This document shows, piece by piece, positions 51,734 to 60,874 of a stretch of 64,000 nucleotides of DNA; position 1 is the stretch's first letter; each line of letters opens with the position of its first letter. The stretch spans positions 3,050 through 67,049 of the forward strand of contig CAYVUV010000077.1 of assembly GCA_964455095.1 (NCBI GenBank), given 5' to 3'. The stretch is from CAYVUV01 sp964455095. Lineage in GTDB: Bacteria; Desulfobacterota; Binatia; HRBIN30; CADEER01. Position numbers and translations under genes: made by a program. The notes beneath the pieces were generated by a model that had not been told where the DNA came from, searched no databases, and worked only from the letters and a program-made list of their open reading frames with translations.

Positions 51734-52510
51734 TCAGTCGACCGGTCGCGGCTTGACCGCGCGCAGTACGGCGCTGCGGCAGGTCAGCAGGCCCCAGCCG
51801 CGCAGCGCGCGCAGCAGATCCCGGTTGTGCTCCAGCAGTTCGGGGTGCTTGCGCCGCAACCGGCGGCGGAAGAACCAGTCGCCGAGCAAGAGGGCGGGCG
51901 CCAGGGCCACGGTGAGGGCGGCGCCGGAGTGCTTGGTGCGATCGGGATGGAACGCCGGCTGTGCGAGCCCGGCGCGCAGGGCGGCGTAGGCGAGGTAGTA
52001 GGGGCCGATCGGGTTGATGTGCCCGCCGGACATGGTGCGCGGGTCGCCGGCCAGCGGCAGGGGGTCGAAGAGTAGCGGGAAGCCGGTGAGCAGCGCGCGC
52101 AGGCGCGAGTTGGCGTTGAGGATGTTCGGCGTCGTGACGACCACGGTGCCGCCGGGCTTGACGATACGGGCCAGCTCGCGCAGGAAGGCGAACTGGTTCT
52201 CGACATGCTCGACGACTTCGATACTCACCACGGCGTCGAACCAGTCGTCGGGGAACGGCAGCCGGCCGTCGGCGCCAATGGCGGTGCAGGGGATGGCGTC
52301 ATAGGCGAACGACTCGGGCATCAGGTCGCAGGCGAAGACGTGCTCGGCTGGGAGCAGACCGCGCGCGCGCAGGCGCTCGCCGAGCAGGGCGGCAAAGTGC
52401 CCGCGGCCGGCGCCGACGTCCGCGATGCGTGCGGTCGACCAATCGCACTCGCCGAGCAGCGCCAGGGCGCGCTCGCTCGTGGCGTGGTGCGACCAGGCCG
52501 CCGGCTGCAT
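51734..52510 (-). CDS. SAM-dependent methyltransferase (class I)
   Basis: A 258-residue enzyme. The SAM-binding motif is IADVGAGRGHFAALL, with ACDLMPESF, LPFPDDWFDAVVSIEVVEHVEN and VKPGGTVVVTTPN following in the canonical order. The C-terminal portion has a hydrophobic stretch (GAALTVALAPALLLGDWFF) that may contact the membrane. It is placed in the surface-sugar cluster, so a polysaccharide or lipid target is plausible. The long upstream frame is antisense or overlapping another gene; ATG 52510 fits the domain start. Confidence 0.88.
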   Translation of the reverse strand: MQPAAWSHHATSERALALLGECDWSTARIADVGAGRGHFAALLGERLRARGLLPAEHVFACDLMPESFAYDAIPCTAIGADGRLPFPDDWFDAVVSIEVVEHVENQFAFLRELARIVKPGGTVVVTTPNILNANSRLRALLTGFPLLFDPLPLAGDPRTMSGGHINPIGPYYLAYAALRAGLAQPAFHPDRTKHSGAALTVALAPALLLGDWFFRRRLRRKHPELLEHNRDLLRALRGWGLLTCRSAVLRAVKPRPVD

Positions 52511-52527
52511 GGCACGACCGCCGGCGC

Positions 52528-53172
52528 TCAGGCGCGCCGCTCGAAGAGGATGAACAGTGTGTGGGCGAACTTGTTGAGGTAGCGCCACTGCCGCGGCTGG
52601 CGCAGGCGGCGCGCCCAACGCACCAGCGCCGGGCGCGGCTTCTCGGCGACGCGCATCTCGACGATGGTCAGGCCGTGCTGCGCCGCCATGGCGACGGCGA
52701 AATCGCGCGCTTCGGTCAGGCCAAAGAACCACTTGTGCCGGTCGCCGGGTGGCGTCGCCGGCAACCCGTACAACCCGATGCCGCCCTTGCCGCGCGATAC
52801 CGGGCGGCGCGCCGCCACCCAGCAGTTGGGCAGCGAGATGACGACATAGCGGCGCGAGACGCGCACCGCTTCGGTGAAGATGTGGTGCAGGTTGTTCAGG
52901 TGCTCCAACACGTCGCAGCACACCACGACATCGAAGCTGCGGTCGTCGAACGGCAGGCGCTCGACGCGCTCGAGGTCGAGGCGCACGTCGGGCTCGCCGT
53001 CGAGGTCGATACCGACGTACTCCAGATCGGGCCGTGCGGCCGGCAGCGCGCGCACGTTGCAGCCGATGTCGAGCACGCGCCCCGAGAGCGCCCCGGCGAA
53101 GATCTTCGCCATGTGGCGCACACGGTCGGCGGGGGTCGGGAAGTCGACGAAGTCGATGTGCTCGAAGGTCAT
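52528..53172 (-). CDS. SAM-dependent methyltransferase (Methyltransf_11-like)
   Basis: A 214-residue class I methyltransferase: HMAKIFAGALSGRVLDIGCNVRALPAA (motif I), EYVGIDLDGE, ERLPFDDRSFDVVVCCDVLEHLNN, and VSRRYVVISLPNCW. Its start overlaps the end of the glycosyltransferase gene by four bases (ATGA), so the two are translated together. The target is unknown; context suggests a sugar nucleotide or glycan. Confidence 0.88.
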   Translation of the reverse strand: MTFEHIDFVDFPTPADRVRHMAKIFAGALSGRVLDIGCNVRALPAARPDLEYVGIDLDGEPDVRLDLERVERLPFDDRSFDVVVCCDVLEHLNNLHHIFTEAVRVSRRYVVISLPNCWVAARRPVSRGKGGIGLYGLPATPPGDRHKWFFGLTEARDFAVAMAAQHGLTIVEMRVAEKPRPALVRWARRLRQPRQWRYLNKFAHTLFILFERRA

Positions 53173-54371
53173 CGGAGTCCGCTCGGCGCGCCTTCCATAC
53201 CAGGGGCTCCGCGAGGCTGCCAGGGCAGCGTGGCGGCGACGTCTTCGAGAATTGTCGCGGTCGCCTCCGCCGTGCGCGTGTGCGAGTAGCGCTCGGCCAG
53301 CGCGCGCGCGGGCGCGGCGGCGCGGCGGGCGCGACCGTCGGTGCTCCAGTAGGCGAGGGCGTCGCCGAGCTTGTCGACGTCGTGGGGCGACGCCAGGACG
53401 GTGCCTTCGACGCCGGCCGTGAGCAGCTCGCTGGCGCCGTTGGCGGCCGTGGTGATGACCGGCAAGCCGGTGGCGAGGGCCTCGAGCGTGGAGTTGGCAA
53501 ACGGATCGTAGTGCGTCGGCAGCGCGTAGACGTCGGCCGCGGCGAAACAGGTCTCCGCGTCGCGCCGGCCGCCGAGGAAGCGCACGCGGTCGCCGAGTCC
53601 GAGCTTGTGCGCCTGGCGCTCGAAGCGCGGGCCGGCCGAGTCGTAACCGACCACCAGCAGCTTGGCGCGCGGCTGTGTGCGCAGCAGGGGCGGAAACGCT
53701 TCGAGGACGGCGCCGAGTCCCTTGCGGCCGTACCCCGTGCCGAGAAACAGCACGACCACGTCATCGCCGTCGAACCCACAGCTCTGGCGCAACGCCGCCC
53801 CACCCTCGTCGCGCCGGCGCGGGTGAAAGCGCTCGGGGTCGACGCCGTTGTACACCACCGCGACGCGCTCGGGGGGAAGCGCGTAGCGGGCGACGGCATC
53901 GCGTTTGACCAGCTCCGAGTTGGTGATGACGCGGGCGCAGTACCCAGGCGCCAGGGCGCGCCGCTCGATGCGCAGCGCCAGACGATGCTTGAGCCAGCCC
54001 TTGTGGGTCAGTCGCTCCCAGCGCGTCAGCGTCGCGGGGTGCGCGAGCGCCAGGTAGGTGGCGTGACAGCCGCCGCCGAGGCGAATGACGTCGTGCGTCC
54101 AAGTCTTGCCGAGCCCGAAGACCACGTCATAGTCCTGATCCTCGACGTGGCGTTGAACGGCCTGCGCAAAGGCCCACATGCGCCAGGCGCTGCCGACGGC
54201 GAACGGGCGCACGACGGCGAAGCGCACCGCTGGGTGGGGCGCCGCCTCGTGCGTGCGACAGACGACGGTCACCACGTGGCCGCGCGCGGCCATGTGGGCC
54301 GCGATCTGGTTCAGGTAGCGCTCGGTCCCGCCCGTGCCGCTGTGGCGCATGTGAACCAACGCGAGCTTCAT
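53169..54371 (-). CDS. Glycosyltransferase family 4 (WaaG-like)
   Basis: A 400-residue GT-B enzyme. The N-terminal domain starts MKLALVHMRHSGTGGTERYLNQ, and the C-terminal domain has VVLFLGTGYGRKGLGAVLEAF, the sugar-nucleotide EX7E segment DPFANSTLEALATGLPVI. These match GT4 LPS-core glucosyltransferases such as WaaG. The ATG at 54371 is the natural start. It heads a minus-strand group with two methyltransferases, divergent from asnB. Confidence 0.9.
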   Translation of the reverse strand: MKLALVHMRHSGTGGTERYLNQIAAHMAARGHVVTVVCRTHEAAPHPAVRFAVVRPFAVGSAWRMWAFAQAVQRHVEDQDYDVVFGLGKTWTHDVIRLGGGCHATYLALAHPATLTRWERLTHKGWLKHRLALRIERRALAPGYCARVITNSELVKRDAVARYALPPERVAVVYNGVDPERFHPRRRDEGGAALRQSCGFDGDDVVVLFLGTGYGRKGLGAVLEAFPPLLRTQPRAKLLVVGYDSAGPRFERQAHKLGLGDRVRFLGGRRDAETCFAAADVYALPTHYDPFANSTLEALATGLPVITTAANGASELLTAGVEGTVLASPHDVDKLGDALAYWSTDGRARRAAAPARALAERYSHTRTAEATATILEDVAATLPWQPRGAPGMEGAPSGLR

Positions 54372-54472
54372 CGCCGCTCCCTCTACTGCAAGCGCCCGCA
54401 ACCCGCCACTGCAATCCGGCGGCTTGGCGCTGGCTCGCATCCGGCGCGGGGTTTCGCTAAGCCGGGGCGGCG

Positions 54473-56308
54473 ATGTGCGGGATCTTTGGTGCCGTAGGGG
54501 CCGACGTGTCGCCGGACGCCGCCCGGCGCGCGCTCGGCACACTGCATCATCGCGGCCCGGACGGGACCGGGCAGTGGTGGGATGCCGCCGCTGGCGTGTT
54601 CTTCGGCCATACGCGCCTGTCGATCATCGACCTCAGCGCCGCCGGCGCGCAGCCGATGGTGAACGAGGACGGCACGCTGGTCCTGACCATGAACGGCGAG
54701 ATCTACAATCACGCCGCGCTGCGCCAACGGTTGATCGCCCAGGGCCATGTCTTCCGCAGCGCGTGCGATGCCGAGGTCATCCTCCACCTGTTCGAAGAGC
54801 AGGGGATGGCACTGCTCGACGAGCTGCACGGCATGTTCGCCTTCGCACTGTACGAGACCAGGTCACAGACGCTGTACCTGGCGCGCGACCGCCTCGGCAT
54901 CAAGCCGCTGTACTACTACGACCACGGCGGCTGCTTCGCCTTCGCCTCCGAGCTGAAGGCGATCCGCGCCCTGCCGGGCCTCGATCTGGTGCCCGACGTC
55001 ACCGCCTACTACGACTTCCTGACCTACCAGTTCGTCCCGGCGCCGAAGACCATCTACCGCCATGCTCGCAAGTTGCCGCCCGGGCACTACCTCGAACGGC
55101 GCGCCGGACGCGCGCAGGTGCGTCAGTACTGGGACGTCGCATTCCACCCCGACGAATCGATGACCGAGGGCGCCGCGCTGGAAGCACTCGACGAGATGCT
55201 CACCACCACCGTGCGCGATCATCTGGTGGCGGATGTTCCGGTCGGCATCTTCCTCAGCGGTGGCGTCGACTCGGCCCTCGTCACCGCCTTCGCCAACCGC
55301 GCCGCGGCGCAGCCGCTGACCGGCTTCACCATCGCTTTTCGCGACCGCCAGGACGATGAGGCCGCGACCGCGCGCGCAATCGCGGCGCACCTCGGCAGCC
55401 CGCACGTGGTGGAAGAGTTTGCCATGGCCGAGCTGCTCGCCGGCGTGCCGATGATGCCGGCGCTGTTCGACGAGCCGTTTGCCGACCACTCGGCGCTGCC
55501 GATGATCGGGCTCAGCCGCCTGGCGGCGTCGCAGATGAAAGTCGTGCTGTCGGGCGACGGCGGCGACGAGACGCACGTCGGCTACGGCCGTTATCTCAAG
55601 GGCGACCGGCGCCGCATCGTCAACGCGCTGAGCGATGCGCTGCCCGGCTTCACCCGTCTGGTGACGCTGCCGCCGCTGCGTCGCGTGCCGTGGTTGCGGC
55701 GCGTCGCCGGCGGCACCTGGGCGCGCTCCTGCCAGTATCACGGCGGCATTCCCCGCCAGACCAAGTTGGCCGTGCTCGACATCGAAGCGCCCGAGCTGCG
55801 CGACTACGACGACTACTGGCTGCTGCGCCAGCACGACCGCCCCGAGTTTCCGCCCCTGGGCCGGCAGCAGTATCTCGATCTCAAGACCTTCCTGGCCGAC
55901 GGCATCCTGACCAAGGTCGACCGCACCGCGATGCGCTTCGGGCTCGAGGTGCGGCCGCCGTTGCTCGACCACCGCCTGGTCGAGCTGGCGGCGCGCATTC
56001 CCGAGCGCTTCAAATGCGATGATGGCGTGCAGAAGCGGTTGCTGCGCGCATTGCTCGCGCGCCACCTGCCGCCCGAGCTGGCCAACGCGCGCAAGCGCGG
56101 CTTCTCGGTTCCGATCGAGCACTTCGTGCGCCGTGAGGGCATGTTCCGCCTGTCGCGCGACGTCGAGGTGATGGGCGCCTTCCGCCTCAACAAGAAGAAG
56201 ATCGATCGGGTGCTCAGCCCGGCCGTGGAGAGCCAGCAGATCTGGATCATCGCGGCGTTGGCGGAGTTCGTCAGCCACCTGGAGCGCTCGCGTGCCCTCG
56301 CCGCATGA
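54473..56308 (+). CDS. asnB: Asparagine synthase (glutamine-hydrolysing), AsnB type
   Basis: A 611-residue protein. N-terminal class II amidotransferase domain with catalytic Cys2 (MCGIFGAVG), HHRGPDG and NGEIYNH; C-terminal synthetase domain with the ATP loop FLSGGVDSALV and SGDGGDETHVGYGRY. In polysaccharide clusters such enzymes often amidate a sugar acid instead of aspartate. It overlaps the next glycosyltransferase gene by 17 bases, which supports a role in surface-sugar modification, though amino acid synthesis is possible. Confidence 0.9.
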   Translation: MCGIFGAVGADVSPDAARRALGTLHHRGPDGTGQWWDAAAGVFFGHTRLSIIDLSAAGAQPMVNEDGTLVLTMNGEIYNHAALRQRLIAQGHVFRSACDAEVILHLFEEQGMALLDELHGMFAFALYETRSQTLYLARDRLGIKPLYYYDHGGCFAFASELKAIRALPGLDLVPDVTAYYDFLTYQFVPAPKTIYRHARKLPPGHYLERRAGRAQVRQYWDVAFHPDESMTEGAALEALDEMLTTTVRDHLVADVPVGIFLSGGVDSALVTAFANRAAAQPLTGFTIAFRDRQDDEAATARAIAAHLGSPHVVEEFAMAELLAGVPMMPALFDEPFADHSALPMIGLSRLAASQMKVVLSGDGGDETHVGYGRYLKGDRRRIVNALSDALPGFTRLVTLPPLRRVPWLRRVAGGTWARSCQYHGGIPRQTKLAVLDIEAPELRDYDDYWLLRQHDRPEFPPLGRQQYLDLKTFLADGILTKVDRTAMRFGLEVRPPLLDHRLVELAARIPERFKCDDGVQKRLLRALLARHLPPELANARKRGFSVPIEHFVRREGMFRLSRDVEVMGAFRLNKKKIDRVLSPAVESQQIWIIAALAEFVSHLERSRALAA

Positions 56309-57431
56309 CGCCCGGTGCGTCGCGCATGTCGACGCGGAGATGGAGTTCTCGGGCGGCGAGCGGCAGGTCTTTTTGCTCATCGAGGGCTTGCGGCGCCGCG
56401 GCTGGCGCAACGTCTTGTTCTGCCAACCGGGCAGCCGCGCCGCGGCCGAGGCCGATGCGCGCGGTATCGATACGCGGTGCATCGCGATGCATCACGACGT
56501 CGACGTGCCGGCCGTGGCTCGGCTGGCCCGCGAGCTGCGCCGCCTGGCGCCGGACATCGTGCACCTGCACACCGGCCGCGCCACCTGGCTCGGCGGCCTG
56601 GGCGCGTGGCTGGCGGGCCGGCCGGCGATCACGACCCGGCGCATGGAGCGACCCATTCCGGCCGGCTGGCGCACGCGCTTGATCTACAAGCACCTGACGC
56701 AGCGCGCGGTGGCGATTTCGCCGGCGGTCGCGCGCTGTCTCGCCGAGGCCGGGGTGGCCGCGGCGCGCACGAGCGTGATTGCCAGCGCCGTCGAGGTCGA
56801 CGCGCTCGCGCCGCGCGTGCCGGCGGCGCAGACGCGCGCCGCGCTCGGCGCCGGGCCGCAGGACCTGGCGCTGCTCGTGCTCGCCGCGCTGGTGCCGCGC
56901 AAGGGAGTCGACGTGCTCATCCGGGCGCTCGGCGTCGTCGCGGCGAGCGGCCTGCGGCCGCTGCTGTGGATCGCCGGCGCGGGCGCGGAACGGGTGCGGC
57001 TCGAAAACCTTGCCCGCGAGCAGGGGGTGGCGGCGCAGGTGCGCTTTCTCGGTCAGCGCGCCGACGCGGCGGACTTGCTCGCCGCATGCGATGCGCTGGT
57101 GCTGCCGTCGCGCCGCGAGGGGCTCGGCGTCGCCGCCCTCGAGGCCATGGCCGCCGGCCGGCCGGTGGTCGCGAGCGCCGTGGGCGGCCTCGCCGAGGCG
57201 GTGGTGGACGAGCACACGGGTCTCCTGGTGCCGCCCGACGATGTCGGAGCGCTGGCCGCGGCGCTGCTGCGCCTGCTGCGCGATCCGGCGCTGCGCCAGA
57301 CACTGGGGGCGCACGGCCCGGCGCATGTACGCGCGCACTTTTCTGCCGAGCACATGGTGGCGGCGTACGCCGAGTTGTATGAGAGCGTGTTGAGAGAATG
57401 GCCACGACCCCAGCCGACCGCCCGCGCGTGA
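56292..57431 (+). CDS. Glycosyltransferase family 4
   Basis: A 379-residue GT-B enzyme starting at GTG. N-terminal SGGERQVFLLIEGLRRRGW; acceptor-side DIVHLHTGRATWLG; C-terminal LAALVPRKGVDVLIRAL, and the EX7E motif RREGLGVAALEAMAAGRPVVAS followed by AVVDEHTGLLVPPDD. Likely an inner-membrane-associated glycosyltransferase of LPS core or O-chain. It overlaps asnB at its start and the GT2 gene by 34 bases at its end. Confidence 0.9.
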   Translation: MPSPHDARCVAHVDAEMEFSGGERQVFLLIEGLRRRGWRNVLFCQPGSRAAAEADARGIDTRCIAMHHDVDVPAVARLARELRRLAPDIVHLHTGRATWLGGLGAWLAGRPAITTRRMERPIPAGWRTRLIYKHLTQRAVAISPAVARCLAEAGVAAARTSVIASAVEVDALAPRVPAAQTRAALGAGPQDLALLVLAALVPRKGVDVLIRALGVVAASGLRPLLWIAGAGAERVRLENLAREQGVAAQVRFLGQRADAADLLAACDALVLPSRREGLGVAALEAMAAGRPVVASAVGGLAEAVVDEHTGLLVPPDDVGALAAALLRLLRDPALRQTLGAHGPAHVRAHFSAEHMVAAYAELYESVLREWPRPQPTARA

Positions 57432-58201
57432 GCGCCTGTATCATCACGCTGAACGAAGCGGACCGCATCGCCGATTGCGTCCGCTCGGTGCAGTGGTGCG
57501 ACGAGATCGTCGTCGTCGACTCGCACTCGTCGGACCGCACGCGCGAGGTCGCCGCCGAGATTGGCGCGCGGGTCATCGAGCGCGACTGGCCGGGGCACGT
57601 GAAGCAGAAGGAGTTCGCCATCCGCGCCGCGGCGCACGATTGGGTGTTCTGTATCGACGCCGACGAGCGCGTCTCGCCCGAGTTGGAGCGCGAGATCGGG
57701 GCGCTGCGCGATGCCGGTTTTCCCAACGCCGCGGGTTGGAAGATGCCGCGCATGAGTTGCTATCTCGGCCGCTGGATCCGCCACGGCACGTGGTACCCCG
57801 ATCTCAACCTGCGTCTCTTCGACCGCCGGCGCGGGCACTGGGGCGGCCACGATCCCCACGACCGGGTCGAGCTCGACGGTCCGGTCGGCCGGCTGCAACA
57901 CCGGCTGTTGCACATCCCCTATCGCAACCTGGCCGAGCACCTGCGCACGATCGATACCTACACGACCATCATGGCGGAGGGCCTCTACGAGCGCGGGCGC
58001 AAGGCGACCCTGGTCGACGTCGTCTTCCGTCCGGCCGTGCGTTTCGTGCGCTTCTATGTGCTCAAGGCCGGGTTTCTCGAAGGCTGGCGCGGTTTGGTGC
58101 TGGCGTACCTGGCGGCGCATTACGTCCGCCTCAAGTACACCAAGCTGCTGGTCTTGCAGCGCTACGAGGCCGGCCCCCCGCCGCCGCCACCGGCTGACTA
58201 G
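57398..58201 (+). CDS. Glycosyltransferase family 2 (WaaE/KdtX-like)
   Basis: A 267-residue GT-A enzyme. VSACIITLNEADRIADCVRSVQWCDEIVVVDSHSSDRT is the nucleotide-binding start, with WVFCIDADERVSPEL for the metal-binding Asp-x-Asp. This form, with CDEIVVVDS and KQKEFAI, resembles LPS-core beta-1,4-glucosyltransferases (WaaE). The hydrophobic end VLAYLAAHYVRLKYTKLL may bind the membrane. Its TAG stop lies in a CTAG that is also the stop of the convergent ArnT-like gene. Confidence 0.9.
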   Translation: MATTPADRPRVSACIITLNEADRIADCVRSVQWCDEIVVVDSHSSDRTREVAAEIGARVIERDWPGHVKQKEFAIRAAAHDWVFCIDADERVSPELEREIGALRDAGFPNAAGWKMPRMSCYLGRWIRHGTWYPDLNLRLFDRRRGHWGGHDPHDRVELDGPVGRLQHRLLHIPYRNLAEHLRTIDTYTTIMAEGLYERGRKATLVDVVFRPAVRFVRFYVLKAGFLEGWRGLVLAYLAAHYVRLKYTKLLVLQRYEAGPPPPPPAD

Positions 58202-59922
58202 CCCGCGCGCTGATCGGCGACGCGGGCCAGCAACAGATGGTCGCGTCCCTGCGGCCCGAAGCCGTCGCTCTCGAGCAGCACTTCGAGGCGTGTCTGCTCG
58301 GTCGGTGGCAGCGCGGCGTAGGCGGCCTTCCAGAGCAGGACGTAGGCGGCCCGCCCCGGCGGCGGATGGACCGTCAGGTCGCGCCGCTCTTCGATGTGGC
58401 GCTGTGCATAGAATACGGTGCCGTAGTCGAAGGTGTCGTAGAACACGAGGCGGTCGTCGCGGCCGACGATCTGGTCGACGCGCGCGGCAAACGGCGCCAG
58501 CGTGCGCTGCTGTGCCAGGGCGGGTCGAAAGACGTCGTTGACCAACGCCATCGCGCCGCCGACCAGCAGCACGAGCGCGGCAAAAAACAGCCCGGCGCGG
58601 CGGCGCCGGGCGGCAATGGCGCCCAGGCCGGCGACGGTGGCGAGCGCCGCGAACGCCGGTGCCAGCAGCGCCCAGCGGTCGACGACGATCGCGCGCACGA
58701 TCGAGATGTTGGCCTGGTCACTGCGGTGCAGCAGCGGGCTCAACCGCAACAAGGGATCGGCGCCGGCCGATTCGCCGAGCACCGTCGCGACGAGCACCAG
58801 CGCGATGGCGGCGGCCGCCCACCCGACCCATTGCAACCCGCGCCAGGCAAGGAGTGCAGACCTCGTCTCTTCTCCGCTCGGTTGGCTCCACCAGGCCCCG
58901 AGCAGCAGGGCCGCGGCCGGATAGGCCGGCAGCAGATAGACCGTGCGCTTGCCGGTGGCGGCCGAGTAGAAGCCGAAGACCACGGCGAACCAGAGCAGCG
59001 GGTAGAGGTAGCCGCGCGCGTCGAGTTGGCCGCGCTGGCGGTAGAGGAAAGCAGCGGCGGGGATGAGGAAAATGCTCCACGGCGCGAAACCCCCTAGAAA
59101 GCGCGGCACGTAGTAGTAGGCGGGCTTCGCATGACCGCCGCCGCTGGCGCGGCCGACGAAGCGGGACAGATTCTCGGCCAGGATCTGCTTGTTGACGAAC
59201 GCTTCGCCACCGCGCCAGATGGCGAGCAGGTACCAGGTGCCGGCGAGGGCGAGCACGATGGCGATGCCGAGCACCGGGCGCATCTGCGGCAGGCGGCGCA
59301 GATCGCGCCGTGCCGCCAGGTAGGCGAGGGCGAGAAGGACCGGCAGCGCGATTCCCACCGGCCCCTTGGCGAGCACCGCCAGGCCGATGCAGACGTAGAA
59401 CAGCACCAGCGACACGAGCGATGGCGCGGCCGCCGTCGCGACGGCGTGGAAGGCGACGAAGGCGCCGGTGAGGCAGGCGGCCAGAACCATATCCGTGCGC
59501 GCCAGTCGCGCGGCGCGCAGCCATTCGAAGCTGGTGGCCAGTACGGCGCCGGCATAGAGGCCGGCGGCGAGTCCCCACCGCCGCGCGCCGAACCAGCCCA
59601 CCAGCCCGACGACCAGCACCGCGCCCAGAGCCGACGGCAGGCGCAGGGCCCGCTCGTCGAGGCTTCCGGTGGCGCGGGCCGACAGACCGGCCAGCCAATG
59701 GAACAGCGGCGGCTTGGACGGAATCTCGACGCCGTTGCGCAGCGGCAGGATCCAGTCGCCCGTGTGAACGGCCTCCCAGACCTGCACCGCTTCGCGCGCC
59801 TCGCCCTTGTCGTAGAAGGGCGTGCGCCCGAGCCCGCGCAGGAACAGCGTCCCGCACAGGACGATCAGCAGGCCGACGGCGATGACGTGCTGGGTTCGCG
59901 TGCTCGGATCAGGTTCGCCCAC
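58198..59922 (-). CDS. ArnT-like GT-C glycosyltransferase (GT39/PMT family)
   Basis: A 574-residue multi-spanning membrane protein with about a dozen spans. The first periplasmic loop has FYDKGEAREAVQVWEAVHTGDWILPLRNGVEIPSKPPLFHWLA, the Asp-Glu and lipid-sugar motif of ArnT and PMT enzymes. These transfer a sugar from polyprenyl phosphate to lipid A, protein or another glycan in the periplasm. The soluble C-terminal domain begins near residue 440. Whether it acts on lipid A is not shown. Confidence 0.9.
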   Translation of the reverse strand: MGEPDPSTRTQHVIAVGLLIVLCGTLFLRGLGRTPFYDKGEAREAVQVWEAVHTGDWILPLRNGVEIPSKPPLFHWLAGLSARATGSLDERALRLPSALGAVLVVGLVGWFGARRWGLAAGLYAGAVLATSFEWLRAARLARTDMVLAACLTGAFVAFHAVATAAAPSLVSLVLFYVCIGLAVLAKGPVGIALPVLLALAYLAARRDLRRLPQMRPVLGIAIVLALAGTWYLLAIWRGGEAFVNKQILAENLSRFVGRASGGGHAKPAYYYVPRFLGGFAPWSIFLIPAAAFLYRQRGQLDARGYLYPLLWFAVVFGFYSAATGKRTVYLLPAYPAAALLLGAWWSQPSGEETRSALLAWRGLQWVGWAAAAIALVLVATVLGESAGADPLLRLSPLLHRSDQANISIVRAIVVDRWALLAPAFAALATVAGLGAIAARRRRAGLFFAALVLLVGGAMALVNDVFRPALAQQRTLAPFAARVDQIVGRDDRLVFYDTFDYGTVFYAQRHIEERRDLTVHPPPGRAAYVLLWKAAYAALPPTEQTRLEVLLESDGFGPQGRDHLLLARVADQRAG

Positions 59923-59982
59923 TGGGCGCGATCTTGGCCATCTGTGCGCTGCGGGGCAAGCGCCCGCCAGGGCGCGCGGTGC

Positions 59983-60585
59983 TCAATGCGATGCGTTCGG
60001 GTTGCCCCATACCCACAGATCGGTTGCGACGGCCGAGTCGGCAGGTGCCACCGGCGCGGCGGGCGCCTTTGCCGCACTGGGGGTCGGGGCGACGAGCTGT
60101 TGAATGCGGGCGGCGAGCTCCTCGGGCGCATAGGCGGGATGCGCGGGCATACGCAGCAGCGGGATCCCGGCGGCGGCGAGAGCGGCAGTGACGAACTCGT
60201 CGCGCTCCTGGCGGTGCGGGGTGTCGTCGGACGCCGCCAGCTCGACCACCAGCGCCGGCGCCAGGCGCGTGCGGTCGCAGAGGACGAAATCGAGATGCTT
60301 CTGCGACATGCGGTTCCAGTGCGTCCAGCGATTCGGTGTCAGCGTCGGCATCCACAGCACATCCGCCATGCGCACCTTGGCGAAGACCACGTAGCGATCC
60401 TCCGCTGCCCGGCGCAACACCTCGAAGCAGGCGCGCTCGCCGTTGGCGAGCAGGTGCTCGCGTCGGCGGTACGGCAACGGTCCGGCGACGTCGTGCGACC
60501 CGCCGCGCCGTTCGCTGAACGTGCGGAACAGCTGCCATGCGATGAACCCTGTAAGTGCGACGAAGGCGATCGTGGTGATGTCCAT
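59983..60585 (-). CDS. DUF2726 protein, membrane-anchored
   Basis: A 200-residue protein. One N-terminal span (IAFVALTGFIAWQLF) is followed by a DUF2726 domain: LLANGERACFEVLRRAAEDRYVVFAKVRMADVLW, NRMSQKHLDFVLCD, PALVVELAAS, QERDEFVTAALAAAGIPLLRMP. The fold is related to nucleases, but most members lack a known activity. A Pro/Ala tail (AAKAPAAPVAPA) follows. The ATG at 60585 fits the first span; the open frame to 60798 is unsupported. Confidence 0.88.
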   Translation of the reverse strand: MDITTIAFVALTGFIAWQLFRTFSERRGGSHDVAGPLPYRRREHLLANGERACFEVLRRAAEDRYVVFAKVRMADVLWMPTLTPNRWTHWNRMSQKHLDFVLCDRTRLAPALVVELAASDDTPHRQERDEFVTAALAAAGIPLLRMPAHPAYAPEELAARIQQLVAPTPSAAKAPAAPVAPADSAVATDLWVWGNPNASH

Positions 60586-60769
60586 GATTGTTCCCCCGCA
60601 AGAACCGGCTCGGGCGGAGTGCAGGAATCCTGCCGGCGCGGGGCCAACCTGAAATCCAGCCCGGCGCGGTCGACGCTTTGGGCGTCGGTACAAGCTTGTC
60701 GTCGAGTGCGACCGGCCGGTGGCGGACGTTTGAACCGCAAGGTCGAAGGGTGCGCTTCGCGGTTGTTTC

Positions 60770-60866
60770 TTACCCCCCATCCAAACCTTCCCCCGCAAGG
60801 GGGGAAGGCTTCCCGCCTCCGGCCTCCTCCCCCTCGACGGGGGCGGATTGAGGTGGGGGTGATGTG
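60770..60866. repeat. REP-like compound palindrome
   Basis: A C/G-run-rich element with an internal hairpin CCTTCCCCC / GGGGGAAGG around 60785-60808 and a second CCCCCTCGACGGGGG stem around 60830-60844, ringed by imperfect inverted ends (ACCCCCCATCC and GAGGTGGGGGTGA). Elements of this shape are dispersed repeats in many bacterial genomes. It lies in the gap between the DUF2726 and ArfB-like genes, which holds no gene. Confidence 0.55.
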
Positions 60867-60874
60867 ATGGCGCC

